The translations under genes and the position numbers were made by a program. A model generated the notes under the pieces. That model ran no database searches, was not told the origin of the DNA, and was given only the letters and a program-made list of their open reading frames with translations. 62,232 nucleotides of DNA from an uncultured Hyphomicrobiales bacterium (GTDB taxonomy: Bacteria; Pseudomonadota; Alphaproteobacteria; Rhizobiales; Beijerinckiaceae): contig CAIOVE010000017.1 in assembly GCA_903861645.1 (NCBI GenBank), positions 1-62,232 on the forward strand, written 5' to 3'. Positions 8,935 through 18,041 of this stretch are shown here, piece after piece. Each line of letters starts with the position of its first letter. The first letter of the stretch is position 1.

Positions 8935-9900
8935 CTATTTCGGCAGGTAACCCGGATCGACGAATTGAGCCTTCGCGGCGTTGGCGTTCTTGACGACGCC
9001 ATTTTCCTTGAAGGCCTTCAGCACGTTGTTGAAGTCGTCGTCGGGAATGGCGAGGCCGCGGCTGAAGGGCTTCAGGTCCGTGATGTAATAGGCGTAGGTT
9101 TTCTCCACGACATCGCGCTCCTGCTTGGTCTCCCTCATCAGGATGTCGATGGCCTTCTCGCGGTTGGCGGGATCGTAAAGCCAGTCGATGCTTTTCGACA
9201 GGGCGCGGAGATAGGCGCGCGCGGCGTCGCTGTTTTTCGCCAACCAGTCCTTGCGCGAGACAACGCCGATGAAGCCGTAGCCATGCACGAAGGAGCCGAA
9301 GTCAACGAGCTTGTGATAGCCAGCCGCCAGCGCGGTGAAATCCAGCGGCGAATTCACCGCAGCCGCGGCCACGGCGCTCGCAACGAGCGCTGCGTAGCGA
9401 TTGGTGGATGAACCGTCATAGACGCGATCGACGTCGGCTTCCTTCAAGCCGTTTCCCGCCGCCCACATGCCAAAAAAGTTGTCGATATCGTTTTTCTTGA
9501 CTGGCAGGATGACCGCCTTGCCCTTGAGATCGGCCGCTGATTTGATCGCCGCGCCCGCCATCAGCGAATAGGGATATTTGATCGTCGTTGATCCGATCAT
9601 CGCGATCGGCGCCCCCGCGTCCATCGCCGTGATCGCCATTTCGAATGTCGTATTGCCGATGTCGAGCGAGCCAGCCGTGGTCTGCTGGGCGATGGCCGCG
9701 ATGCTTCCGACATAGATGGGTTCGACGACTAGATTTTCCGCCTTGAAGAACCCCATGGTCTCCGCGACATACTCGGGCCAGTTCGGCGCGCTGCGCGAGA
9801 CGACGCCGAGCGTTATCTTGTTTTGCGCCATGGCGGGCGCGACCGCGCCCGCGGCGAGCGCGGCCAGCAACAACGCGCGACGCGCCACTTTCATCGACAT
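8935..9900 (-). CDS. ABC-type substrate-binding protein, SsuA/THI5-like (NitT/TauT family)
   Basis: A 321-residue secreted binding protein. A signal peptide ending at APAMAQ precedes a two-lobe fold with a SsuA/THI5/NMT1-type opening (LGVVSRSAPNWPEYVA). The family binds sulfonates, nitrate, taurine, pyrimidine or aromatic acids such as phthalate. It most resembles the binding protein at 24716-25690, sharing the layout around TNRYAAL and SIDWLYDPANRE. It stands alone on this strand, convergent with the Bug gene 11 bases away, with no ATPase or permease gene. Confidence 0.85.
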   Translation of the reverse strand: MSMKVARRALLLAALAAGAVAPAMAQNKITLGVVSRSAPNWPEYVAETMGFFKAENLVVEPIYVGSIAAIAQQTTAGSLDIGNTTFEMAITAMDAGAPIAMIGSTTIKYPYSLMAGAAIKSAADLKGKAVILPVKKNDIDNFFGMWAAGNGLKEADVDRVYDGSSTNRYAALVASAVAAAAVNSPLDFTALAAGYHKLVDFGSFVHGYGFIGVVSRKDWLAKNSDAARAYLRALSKSIDWLYDPANREKAIDILMRETKQERDVVEKTYAYYITDLKPFSRGLAIPDDDFNNVLKAFKENGVVKNANAAKAQFVDPGYLPK

Positions 9901-10061
9901 GAATTCCTCCCCCGGTTTATGGCGTCAGTTAAGCATCGGCTGGGATCGCGCACAATATTGAGGCGCTGATTGCCCGCCCGCCGCGCCTCGGCTAGGCTTG
10001 ACGGGCAAACAGAGGGCGGCGCGCCATTGTTGGCGATGACGTCCCGACCAGGGAGGCTTCA

Positions 10062-11018
10062 ATGCTGTCACGCCGGATGGGTATCGTCCTCGGTTTGGGG
10101 TTGGCGCTGTCTGGCGCGCCCGCGCTGGCGCAGGATCTCGTCAGGGTCGCCGTGCCGCAACGCGGCGGCTGGGAAACGGGCGTGCCCGACATGGGGCAAC
10201 GCGCCGGCTTCTTCGCCAAGCATGGCGTCAAGCTCGAAGTGCTCTACACGTCGGGCGGTGGCGAAACCATGCAGGCGCTGATTTCCGGAAGCGTCGACGT
10301 CGCCATCGCCACGGGCACGACGGCGGTCATGGCGGCCTACGCGAAGGGCGCGCCCATCAGGCCGATCGCCGCGTCCGTTACCGGTCCTTCCGATATTTAT
10401 TGGTATGTGCGGGCGGATTCCCCGATGAAGTCGTTGAAGGACGCGGCGGGCAAGACCATGGCCTTTTCTGCCATCGGTTCATCCTCCAATCTCGCGACGC
10501 TTTCGCTCATTCGCCATTCCGGCGTTGACATCAAGGCGACGCCAACGGGCACGCCATTGCCGACCTATACGCAGGTCATGTCGGGCCAGATCGATATTGG
10601 CTGGTCGACGCCGCCCTATGGGCTTGATGAACTCAAGGATGGCAAGATCCGCATCATCGCCAAATACACCGATATTCCCGAATATCGCGACATGACCGCG
10701 CGATTGCACGTGGGCAATCTCAATTTCATCACCTCGAAGCCCGATGTGCTCAAGCGCTTCCTCGCCGGTTACGACGAGACGATCGACTGGATGTACAAGG
10801 GCGACGACGCCTTCAAGGTCTTCGCCGAGGTTTATGACGACAAGCCCGAGCACGCCCGCGCCACGCGTGATGGATTCTATCCCGAGCGGCGGATGCTCGA
10901 CCTGCGTCGTCTCGGCGGGCTCGATCAGGCCATGAAGGACGCGCAGGAACTGAAGTTCATCGCCAAGCCTTTCTCGAAAGCCGAACTCGACGACATGTTC
11001 AAATACTTCATCAAATGA
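10062..11018 (+). CDS. ABC-type substrate-binding protein, SsuA-like (NitT/TauT family)
   Basis: A 318-residue secreted binding protein (signal peptide to PALAQD). It starts VRVAVPQRGGWETG and carries a Ser-rich GSSSNLATL loop in the likely ligand cleft. It is a clear paralogue of the gene at 51361-52314, which shares AVPQRG, GAPxRP and the SGQIDIGWS block. A strong GGGAGG site precedes the ATG, and it ends at a palindromic terminator. No transporter partner is adjacent. Confidence 0.86.
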   Translation: MLSRRMGIVLGLGLALSGAPALAQDLVRVAVPQRGGWETGVPDMGQRAGFFAKHGVKLEVLYTSGGGETMQALISGSVDVAIATGTTAVMAAYAKGAPIRPIAASVTGPSDIYWYVRADSPMKSLKDAAGKTMAFSAIGSSSNLATLSLIRHSGVDIKATPTGTPLPTYTQVMSGQIDIGWSTPPYGLDELKDGKIRIIAKYTDIPEYRDMTARLHVGNLNFITSKPDVLKRFLAGYDETIDWMYKGDDAFKVFAEVYDDKPEHARATRDGFYPERRMLDLRRLGGLDQAMKDAQELKFIAKPFSKAELDDMFKYFIK

Positions 11019-11046
11019 AAAATCCGTCCGGCGCGCCGGACGGATT
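11019..11046 (-). terminator. Palindromic terminator between convergent genes
   Basis: A perfect 26-base palindrome at 11021-11046 starts three bases after a plus-strand stop. Read on the minus strand it is followed by five T residues, so it most likely ends the luciferase-like gene transcript and may also end the convergent binding-protein transcript. Confidence 0.85.
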
Positions 11047-11073
11047 CCAATTTCCCTTATTCCCGCGACGCCG

Positions 11074-12213
11074 CTATTTGCGGAAGTGCGGCATTACCTC
11101 GGAGGCGAACATTTCCATGTTGCGCTTGGTGAGATCATCCGGCAGCACGCCGAATTGCAACATGGTCACGAGGCTGTTGACGCCCGTGCGATCGACCATT
11201 TCGCTGATCTTGCGGCGCACGGTCGCGGGGCTGCCGATGAGCGCCGTGCCGCTGTCGATGAGTTGATCCGCCGTCGGGCGCACCTTGCCGAGCGACGAGC
11301 GCAGCTTCATGGTCGTCTTCATCGACGACATCGACGTGTAGCCCGGCGGCAACAGCATTTCCCACGGGTTGGGCAGATAATCGCCGAACAGGGATTCAAT
11401 CGCGCGTCCGGCTTCCGCCTTGGCGCGTTCGTCCGTGTCGGCGACATAGACGGGCACGGCCCAGCCCATCTGATCGCCCGATGGCTCGTAACCGAACTCG
11501 CGCGCCTGCGTGCGATACGCGTTGAGGTAGCGCGTGACCAGTTCCGCCGACGAGAAGGTGACGAGGAACTGATACTTGCGGCTCGGGTCGGCGGCCCATT
11601 TCACGGTCTCGGACGAGCCCTGTGAGGGCACCCAGATCTGCGGGCGTGGCTGCTGATAGGGGCGCGGCCAGCAGTTCACATATTTGAAATTGTAGTGATC
11701 GCCCTCGAACTCGAACGGGCCGGGCTTCGTCCACGCCTGCACGATGAGATCGTGCGCTTCGTGGAACCGCTCGTGCGAGAACACGGGATTGACGCCCGTC
11801 GCGTGATACTCGGTGCCGATGCCGCGCACGAAGCCCGCGATCAGCCGCCCGCGCGACATATTGTCGAGCATGGCGAACTCTTCCGCGATGAACAGCGGAT
11901 TGTTCGAAAGGGGCAGGGCGCGGCCGAGAACGGCGATCTTCACGCGCTTCGTGCGCTGGATGAGCGCGCTGGCGATGAGGTTCGGCGCGGGCATCATGCC
12001 ATAGGCGGTCTGGTGATGCTCATTCACGCCGATATTGTCGAAGCCAAGCTCCTCCGCGTAGGCGAGCTGGTTGATATAGGACTCGTATTCGTCCGCGCCC
12101 TTGACCGGATCATACAGCCTGTTGGGCAGCACGACCCAGGCGGAGCGTTCCTTGTGGCGCGCCTCCATGTCGAGGGGACGATAGGGCATCAGGGTGAAAC
12201 AGGTGAATTGCAT
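11074..12213 (-). CDS. LLM-class flavin-dependent oxidoreductase (bacterial luciferase-like)
   Basis: A 379-residue TIM-barrel flavin monooxygenase of the luciferase-like family, which uses reduced FMN supplied by a separate reductase and O2. Family marks are NEHHQTAYG near residue 65, AILGRALPL-like strand sequence, AEEFAMLDNMSRGR and GFVRGIGTEYHATG. It is paralogous to the enzyme at 27266-28426. It sits four bases after an alpha/beta hydrolase gene, the same pairing as in the other copy, which suggests the two proteins act on one substrate. No flavin reductase is obvious nearby. Confidence 0.9.
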   Translation of the reverse strand: MQFTCFTLMPYRPLDMEARHKERSAWVVLPNRLYDPVKGADEYESYINQLAYAEELGFDNIGVNEHHQTAYGMMPAPNLIASALIQRTKRVKIAVLGRALPLSNNPLFIAEEFAMLDNMSRGRLIAGFVRGIGTEYHATGVNPVFSHERFHEAHDLIVQAWTKPGPFEFEGDHYNFKYVNCWPRPYQQPRPQIWVPSQGSSETVKWAADPSRKYQFLVTFSSAELVTRYLNAYRTQAREFGYEPSGDQMGWAVPVYVADTDERAKAEAGRAIESLFGDYLPNPWEMLLPPGYTSMSSMKTTMKLRSSLGKVRPTADQLIDSGTALIGSPATVRRKISEMVDRTGVNSLVTMLQFGVLPDDLTKRNMEMFASEVMPHFRK

Positions 12214-12217
12214 GTCC

Positions 12218-12994
12218 TTACCTCCCGGCGAGGAATGAGAGGATCGTGGCGGCGCAGGCGTCGCCCTTGTCGGCGGTCACGGCATGGCCGCACTCGGGAA
12301 TGATCTCGACGCGCGCGCCGGGTATGCCTTGTTTCCACGGCTCCGAATAGACCGAGGGGAAGAGCTTGTCGTTCGCGCCCCAGATGATCTGCGTCGGCAC
12401 GGACACGCGATGCAGCCAGCGGGCGAGGGCGGGGTCATGCCAGCGCGGCTCCCAACCCATGCGCGCGGCCATGAAGCGGTTGGCGAGCGCGCGGTCCATG
12501 TCTTCCTCGCTCTGCGGCATGGCGAGAATGGCGTCGGCGATCTTCTGGTTGTGGAACATGTTGCGGACGCTTTCCTCCGCCGACCAGATGAAATTGTCGC
12601 CGGATGGCACGCCCTTCACGCGCAGGCCCGCGGGGGCGATCAACGTCAGATCCTTCAGATGCCCACAGTTGCGGATCGCCACTTCCGCCGCCGTCCAGCC
12701 GCCCAGCGAGTGCCCGACAAGATGCACCTTGCCGACGCCGAGCGTGTCGAGGAAGTCGAGATAGTACATCGCCATGTCGCCGATGTTGCGAATCCACGCC
12801 GGGCCCGCGGTGTCGCCAAAGCCCGGATGCTCTGGAATGATCACCTCATATTGCGCGGCGAGCTTGTCGAAGAACGGCGTCCAGACGGGAAATCCACCCG
12901 CGGAATGCAGAAACAGCAGGGGCGCGCCGGAGCCCGCCCGCATCATTCTTGCCTCGATATCGCGGACCTTGTGCCTTTGGATGGGCGGGGCCAT
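12218..12994 (-). CDS. Alpha/beta hydrolase (MhpC-like)
   Basis: A 258-residue hydrolase related to meta-cleavage-product hydrolases and esterases. The nucleophile elbow is GHSLGGW (Ser96), the oxyanion-forming LHSAGG lies at about 29-34, the acid is in WGANDKLF and the His in ECGHAV. ATG 12994 was chosen because GGAGG stands ten bases upstream; an earlier in-frame codon would add 19 residues. It is part of the minus-strand operon with the MFS carrier and the luciferase-like enzyme. A paralogue at 26478-27269 lacks the Ser. Confidence 0.9.
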   Translation of the reverse strand: MAPPIQRHKVRDIEARMMRAGSGAPLLFLHSAGGFPVWTPFFDKLAAQYEVIIPEHPGFGDTAGPAWIRNIGDMAMYYLDFLDTLGVGKVHLVGHSLGGWTAAEVAIRNCGHLKDLTLIAPAGLRVKGVPSGDNFIWSAEESVRNMFHNQKIADAILAMPQSEEDMDRALANRFMAARMGWEPRWHDPALARWLHRVSVPTQIIWGANDKLFPSVYSEPWKQGIPGARVEIIPECGHAVTADKGDACAATILSFLAGR

Positions 12995-13090
12995 GATGAT
13001 TTTCCTCCAATTGACTGATGCTAGATTTGCCCGTCGCCGCGACGAAATCAATCGTCGCGGCGCGCATGGCGGCGATGCGTCGCGGTCAGG

Positions 13091-14410
13091 CTAGACGCTG
13101 GCCGTCGCCTTGTCGGCGACATCCTTGCTTTCGATGACGTCGAACCGGCGTCCGGCGGTCTCGGGCAAGGTCATGGTGAAGGCGAGGCTGATTGCGGAGC
13201 CCGCGAGCGCCAGCATCATGCCGTTGAGCAGGCCGAAACTCTCGGCCAGCACGGGCACCAGATAAGGCGCGATGGCGCCGACCAACCGGCCCATGGTGAA
13301 GATGGTCGAGGCCGCCGTGGAGCGCAGTTCCACCGGATAAAGCTCCGCGAACCATGGTCCGAACTGACCGATCGAGCCTTGCCCGAGGCTCCACAGCGCG
13401 AAGGCCCACAGCATCGGCCAACTGAAGATATCGCCGGGAAATTTCGAGCCGCCCGACATGTAGATTGCCACGACGCCGCAAACGCCCACGAGCGTCGAGA
13501 CGATGATCGCCTTGCGCCGACCCCACGCGTCGCTGAGATAACCGGTGCACAGCATGCCGATGGCCGCGATGACGGCGGTGAACAGCGTCACGCCCAGCAG
13601 GTTGTTCTGCGAGGCGCCGAGGCCGCGGATCATCAGACCGGGCATGAAGACGCTGATGCTCTGATAGTTGATGATGTAACCGCCAGCCACGATGGTGCCG
13701 AAGATGAAATATTTCAGCGAGGCGCCCGTCATGATCTCGATCAGCGGCGAGCGTTCGCGCTTCTTTTCCTCGGGCAGCTTGCCCGCGGCCTCGAGCGCGT
13801 GGAACTCCGACCACAGGCGCGATTCCGGCATGCCCTTTCGCACGGCGAACATCAGAATGATCGGCAGGGCGCCAACCAGCAACGCCACGCGCCAGGATTT
13901 ATCCGGGCCAAAGCTTTGCAACGCCCAGGTCGCCACGAGCGCGGCGAGGATAAGCCCGATCGAGGAAGCCGCCTGCACGATGGCGCTGCCAAAGCCGCGA
14001 CGGTTGCGATCCCAGACTTCGTTGAAGAGCACCATGCCGGCGCCCCATTCGCCGCCAACGCCAATGCCGGCGATGACGCGGAAGATGAGCAACGACCAGA
14101 AATTCCAGGCGCAAGCCGACAGGATGGCGCCGCCCGATAGCAGAACAAGCGTGAAGAGCAGGGCGTTCTTGCGGCCCCAGCGATCGCCGGCCCAGCCGAA
14201 CAGAATGCCGCCGAGCACCGATCCGGCCAGCGTCATGGCGACGATCAACCCGACTTCCGGCAGGGTCATCGTCAGGTCTTTCTGAATGACGGGCATCAGA
14301 AAGGCCAGCACGATGAGATTGTAGAAATCGAGCCCGTAGCCCAGCACCGCCGAGACGGCGACAAGCCGCCGTTCGCTCGACGTGTAGTCGAGCCTGCCTG
14401 TATCGGTCAT
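13091..14410 (-). CDS. MFS transporter, aromatic acid/H+ symporter type (PcaK-like)
   Basis: A 439-residue, twelve-helix carrier. The loop 2-3 motif GWAGDRWGRKNAL is the MFS signature and is repeated as LSDAWGRRKA in the second half. GYGLDFYNL in helix 1 and PESRLWSEF in the central loop are typical of the PcaK/MHS group, which imports benzoates and related acids. ATG 14410 has a GGGGGG site; an upstream frame extension was rejected. It lies 24 bases downstream of the maleate-isomerase-like gene in the same operon, and probably imports the acid that the operon consumes. Confidence 0.88.
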   Translation of the reverse strand: MTDTGRLDYTSSERRLVAVSAVLGYGLDFYNLIVLAFLMPVIQKDLTMTLPEVGLIVAMTLAGSVLGGILFGWAGDRWGRKNALLFTLVLLSGGAILSACAWNFWSLLIFRVIAGIGVGGEWGAGMVLFNEVWDRNRRGFGSAIVQAASSIGLILAALVATWALQSFGPDKSWRVALLVGALPIILMFAVRKGMPESRLWSEFHALEAAGKLPEEKKRERSPLIEIMTGASLKYFIFGTIVAGGYIINYQSISVFMPGLMIRGLGASQNNLLGVTLFTAVIAAIGMLCTGYLSDAWGRRKAIIVSTLVGVCGVVAIYMSGGSKFPGDIFSWPMLWAFALWSLGQGSIGQFGPWFAELYPVELRSTAASTIFTMGRLVGAIAPYLVPVLAESFGLLNGMMLALAGSAISLAFTMTLPETAGRRFDVIESKDVADKATASV

Positions 14411-14433
14411 TGAATGTATCCCCCCGAAGTTTC

Positions 14434-15192
14434 TTAGTGTTCGCTGAACAGGCGACCAAAACCCGCGACCTTGTCGCGGACGCCGCCCGTTCGCAGAGCA
14501 TGCCATGCCATGGCTTGATTGCTCGTGACAACCGGTTTTCCCAGATCGCGTTCAAGCGCCTCGATCACGGGCGTGGAGCGTATCGTCGTGCAGCTCAGGA
14601 AATAGGCGTCCGCGTTGATGTCGCGATGTTGCATCGCCAGTCGATACCACGCGCCGGGCTCGACGCCCGCGAAGGCGTTGCCGCCGTCGAGCGCGAGGCC
14701 ATGTTCCTTGATGACGTCGATCTGGTTATGCGCGAAATACTCGACCTCGCGCTGATTGACGTCTTGCTTGTAGGGCGAGATCAGCACGATCTTGCGCGCG
14801 CCGAGCGCGCGAAACGCCGTCGTCAAAGCCTCCGATGTGGCGATGGAGGGCTTGCCGGTCGCCTTGCGGATGCGCTCGCCGATGCGCTTTTCCATCCCGG
14901 CGTCGAAGGTCGACACCGCCGTGCAATGGAACACGATGAGGTCGGCGCCGGCGTCGGCGACGAGTTCGGCGGCTTCCTCGATCTTCTCGGTCATGCGCAG
15001 CAGCTCATCGCGCCCGCCGCCCGCGAGTTTCAGGCGCGTCGTGTGCACGGCGACGCCATCGGGCAGCATGGAGGGCAATTCCGGCTCGGCGACCTGATTG
15101 CTCGATGGCAGCAACATGCCCAAACGCAGCCGCCAGCCAAACCGCACCGGCCCCTGCACGATCGAACCCTTGTGACGCGTCGTCGCGTTCAT
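14434..15192 (-). CDS. Maleate cis-trans isomerase / arylmalonate decarboxylase family enzyme
   Basis: A 252-residue member of the Asp/Glu racemase superfamily. It opens GMLLPSSNQVAEPEL, the N-terminal strand-loop of maleate isomerases, and has a Cys in FHCTA and a second in SCTTIR; both Cys are used by maleate isomerase, whereas arylmalonate decarboxylase needs only one. ATG 15192 follows GGAGG by five bases. It is the first gene of an operon with an MFS carrier, a hydrolase and a luciferase-like enzyme. Maleate to fumarate is the best guess, but the family also contains racemases and decarboxylases. Confidence 0.8.
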   Translation of the reverse strand: MNATTRHKGSIVQGPVRFGWRLRLGMLLPSSNQVAEPELPSMLPDGVAVHTTRLKLAGGGRDELLRMTEKIEEAAELVADAGADLIVFHCTAVSTFDAGMEKRIGERIRKATGKPSIATSEALTTAFRALGARKIVLISPYKQDVNQREVEYFAHNQIDVIKEHGLALDGGNAFAGVEPGAWYRLAMQHRDINADAYFLSCTTIRSTPVIEALERDLGKPVVTSNQAMAWHALRTGGVRDKVAGFGRLFSEH

Positions 15193-15334
15193 GCGCTTCC
15201 TCCACGTTTTCATTGAAATGATGCCGTTATGATCGGCGCTGGGCGCGGTCCTTGTCAAATGGCGCCCGCTTGCCAAGCCGCGCGCGCTCGACGCATGATC
15301 CGGCATCCGCTCAATGTCGCTTCCGGAGGACGCC

Positions 15335-15973
15335 TTGTCGATTGAACTGCACACATGGGACACGCCGAACGGCCGCAAGATCAGCGTCGCGCTCGAGGAA
15401 ATGGGGTTGAATTATTCGATCCATCCGATCGATATCAGCAATGGCAAGCAGTTCGATCCGGCCTTTCTCAAGATCAGCCCCAACAATCGCATTCCCGCCA
15501 TCATCGATACGGATGGTCCCGGCGGCAAGCCGGTCAGTGTTTTCGAGTCCGGCGCCATCTTGCTCTATCTCGCCGAGAAGACCGGCAAGTTCCTGCCGGC
15601 GTCGGGTCCGGGGCGCATAGCCACTTGGGAATGGTTGATGTGGCAGATGGGCGGCTTCGGCCCCATGCCCGGTCAGGTTCATCATTTCCTGATGGTCAAG
15701 GACGAAGCGGCGAAAGCCTATGGCTACGATCGCTATCACAAGGAGACGCTGCGCTTGTATGGCGTCGCGGACCGGCGACTGGCGAATGTCCCGTATTTCG
15801 CCGGCGATATTTCCATCGCCGACTTCGCCATCCTCGGTTGGGCGTGGCGCCACGAGCGCCACAACGTCGATTTCGCCGACTTCCCCAACGTCCAGCGCTG
15901 GTACGAGGCGATGATGGCGCGCCCCGCCGTTCAGCGTGGATTGACCGTGGACCTCAAGACGCCGCGCGCCTGA
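15335..15973 (+). CDS. Glutathione S-transferase (YfcG/Nu-class-like)
   Basis: A 212-residue, two-domain GST. The thioredoxin-like half has TWDTPNGRKI, then NGKQFDPAFLKISPNNRIPA, and ESGAILLYLAEK with the E-S pair that holds the glutathione gamma-glutamyl group; this pattern is that of YfcG/YghU disulfide-bond oxidoreductases. The helical half ends in the usual IADFAI(L)GW. I chose the TTG at 15335 because a perfect GGAGG stands five bases upstream; the ATG at 15314 would add seven residues and has no site. It is not the zeta-class type expected for maleylpyruvate isomerase. Confidence 0.87.
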   Translation: MSIELHTWDTPNGRKISVALEEMGLNYSIHPIDISNGKQFDPAFLKISPNNRIPAIIDTDGPGGKPVSVFESGAILLYLAEKTGKFLPASGPGRIATWEWLMWQMGGFGPMPGQVHHFLMVKDEAAKAYGYDRYHKETLRLYGVADRRLANVPYFAGDISIADFAILGWAWRHERHNVDFADFPNVQRWYEAMMARPAVQRGLTVDLKTPRA

Positions 15974-15983
15974 GGCCTCTCGT

Positions 15984-16997
15984 TCAGCGCCAGTAGGCGA
16001 AGCCCATGCCGCTACCGGTCCCCGCGAGGGACCGGTAGAGCGGCTGGTAATCAACCAGCGTCATCTTGAGACCCGCCGCGTCCATGGCCGACTTGGTGGG
16101 AATCCAGTTTTTCAACTCTGAATTTCCCGACACATAATAGTTCTCGGGAAACGACAGCAGCGGGCCGGGATCGCGATTGGCGAAGGCCTCGAGGAATTCG
16201 CGGTCGAATTTCTCGTCGACGACGAAATGCGACATGCCGCCCGAGCCGATGATGGCGACGCGCAGATCCGAATCCCATGCCTCGACGGCGCGCGCGATGG
16301 CCGTGCCGAAATCAAGGCAGCGTCGCGCCGTCGGCTGGTTCGGCGGATAGAACGTGTTGGTGAAAACGGGCACCGTCGGCGGAGCGGTGTCGCCCATCAC
16401 GCGCTGATAAAAAAATCCGAAGGCGTGCGGCAGGCCGGTCAGCCGGGACTCCGGGCGCTCCGGCAGCACGCGGGACGACGCGACATCGAAATTCTGCTCC
16501 ATGAGCTTGCGGATCAGGTGCAGGCCAAGGGCCGGATGGCCGGGATAGGTCTTGGGTGTCGAGGGGTGATGGTTCGGCTCGGCGACCGCGACGCCGGGGC
16601 CGAGACGCTTCTTCTGTTCCTCCGAGAAAGGCACGTTGTCGAGCCGGTCCGCGTGACAAACCATGAAGGCCGGCTGGTTGTCGTCGCCCATGATTTCCAT
16701 CTGGTCGTTGCCGAGCATGACGACCACGTCGGGGCGGGTCTCGGCGAACACGCGCGCCAGTTCGGCGATCGCTTTCTGGCAGGCGTCATAACGCTTCTGG
16801 CGAACTGGCAACTCGATCTGCGGACCGAAATTTTCCGCCTCGCGCAACTTTGACAGCGCCTCGAAATCGTAGGTCTTGCCGCGGAAGGCGAGCGCCGGAT
16901 TTTGAATGTCGGCCTGCACGCGCCCCGTCCAGAGCTCCGGCGGCGTGCCGAGCAGCGGGCCATGCGAGGCGACCATGCCGAGAACGATTTTGGCCAT
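15984..16997 (-). CDS. Class III extradiol dioxygenase, LigB-type catalytic subunit
   Basis: A 337-residue LigB-fold protein of the protocatechuate 4,5-dioxygenase/gallate dioxygenase group, which opens catecholic rings next to the diol using Fe(II). His12 in ASHGPLL is the first metal ligand; LPHAFGFFY contains the likely acid-base His, and GSGGMSHFV is the conserved C-terminal block. At residues 96-100 the sequence reads GNDQM where LigB has an NDH-type ligand, so the second His is not evident. No LigA-type small subunit is fused or adjacent. A GGGAG site precedes the ATG. Confidence 0.85.
   Translation of the reverse strand: MAKIVLGMVASHGPLLGTPPELWTGRVQADIQNPALAFRGKTYDFEALSKLREAENFGPQIELPVRQKRYDACQKAIAELARVFAETRPDVVVMLGNDQMEIMGDDNQPAFMVCHADRLDNVPFSEEQKKRLGPGVAVAEPNHHPSTPKTYPGHPALGLHLIRKLMEQNFDVASSRVLPERPESRLTGLPHAFGFFYQRVMGDTAPPTVPVFTNTFYPPNQPTARRCLDFGTAIARAVEAWDSDLRVAIIGSGGMSHFVVDEKFDREFLEAFANRDPGPLLSFPENYYVSGNSELKNWIPTKSAMDAAGLKMTLVDYQPLYRSLAGTGSGMGFAYWR
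16012..16038. repeat. Perfect inverted repeat inside the 3' end of the LigB-like gene
   Basis: An 11-bp perfect stem (16012-16022 with 16028-16038) around a five-base CGCGA loop lies in coding sequence about 30 bases before the stop of the minus-strand dioxygenase gene. No T run follows on the minus strand. It may be chance in GC-rich coding DNA or an mRNA-end structure. Confidence 0.5.
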
Positions 16998-17017
16998 GAT
17001 GGGTCTCCCTTGATGGG

Positions 17018-17956
17018 TCAGCTTTTAGCGCGCTTCCGATCGGTTAGCACCAGATAAATCGACGCCGCGACGATGAGGGCCATGCCGGCAAGGCTCCATG
17101 GTCCCGGTATTTCGCCAAAAAGAATGTAGCCAATGGCCGCCGCGTAAACGATGCGCGAATAATCGAGCGGCGCCAGCGCGGTTGCGTCGCCGAGAGTCAG
17201 CCCCTTGGTGATCATGCTTTGCCCGGCGATGCCGAGGAAGCCGATGAGCAACAGTGGGAAAATCTCCGAGGCGTGGGGCGTGACCCATACCCACCACGCC
17301 AGCGGAAGCGAGAAAACGCTGTTCCACACGGCGTAGTAAAACATGATCACGCGGGGCGATTCCGTCGTCGAAAGCTGCTTGATCGACACGACGACCAGCG
17401 CGCCGAAGAATGCGCCGGTCGCGCCCACGAGCGCGTTGGCGTCGAAGCCCGCCGTGAACGGGCGCGCATAGAGGAGCACGCCCACGAAGCCCACGATGGA
17501 GACCATCGTGCGCCGGATATTGCCGGCGTCGCCGAGGTAGAGCAGGGCGAGCGGGATGGTGAACAGCGGCCGCGAGAATTGCAGCGCCATCGAATCCGCC
17601 AGCAGCATGTGCGTGATGGTCCAGAAGAAGCAGGCGTTGCCAAAGGCGCCGAAGCCGCCACGCACGAAATGCATGCCGAAACGCTTGGTGCGGAATGGCT
17701 CCAGCGGCGCCTTGATGAACACGGGCAGGACGAAGAGAAATCCCACCGCGGAGCGGAAAAACATCAGCTCGAAACTTGGCAGGCGGACGCCGAGCTCCTT
17801 CGTGACCGAGGCCATGACAACCAGCAGTAGCGAGCCGAACGAAACGAAGGCGGCGCCCTGCGCCTGCGGACTCATCAGGCTGAAACGCGCGTGGGCCCGC
17901 CCCGCCGCTCCCGCGCGCGCCGCCAGTCCGGCTCCCCATGATTCTCGTTTTTCCAT
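17018..17956 (-). CDS. EamA/DMT-family permease
   Basis: A 312-residue membrane protein with about ten hydrophobic helices and the two internal EamA repeats (first at about 30-165, second at about 175-305). DMT permeases export amino acids, metabolites or drugs. The ATG at 17956 gives a short cytosolic tail; ATG 17875 (MSPQAQG) is an alternative, and frames extending beyond 18000 would overlap the divergent gene. It is the neighbour of the LigB-like gene on the same strand, so export of an intermediate is possible but unproven. Confidence 0.82.
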   Translation of the reverse strand: MEKRESWGAGLAARAGAAGRAHARFSLMSPQAQGAAFVSFGSLLLVVMASVTKELGVRLPSFELMFFRSAVGFLFVLPVFIKAPLEPFRTKRFGMHFVRGGFGAFGNACFFWTITHMLLADSMALQFSRPLFTIPLALLYLGDAGNIRRTMVSIVGFVGVLLYARPFTAGFDANALVGATGAFFGALVVVSIKQLSTTESPRVIMFYYAVWNSVFSLPLAWWVWVTPHASEIFPLLLIGFLGIAGQSMITKGLTLGDATALAPLDYSRIVYAAAIGYILFGEIPGPWSLAGMALIVAASIYLVLTDRKRAKS

Positions 17957-18041
17957 CGCGCGACGATAGGAGCCGCGCCCGGGCGAGGCAAATGGTCGCG
18001 ATTCCCGCGCCCTGTCGGACGCGGCACCTTGGAGCGGCGGC

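Noticed and set aside
15335-15973. The GST as the missing maleylpyruvate isomerase
   Set aside because: Its thioredoxin half fits the YfcG/YghU type, not the zeta-class Ser/Cys motif, and it is 30 kb from the gentisate genes.
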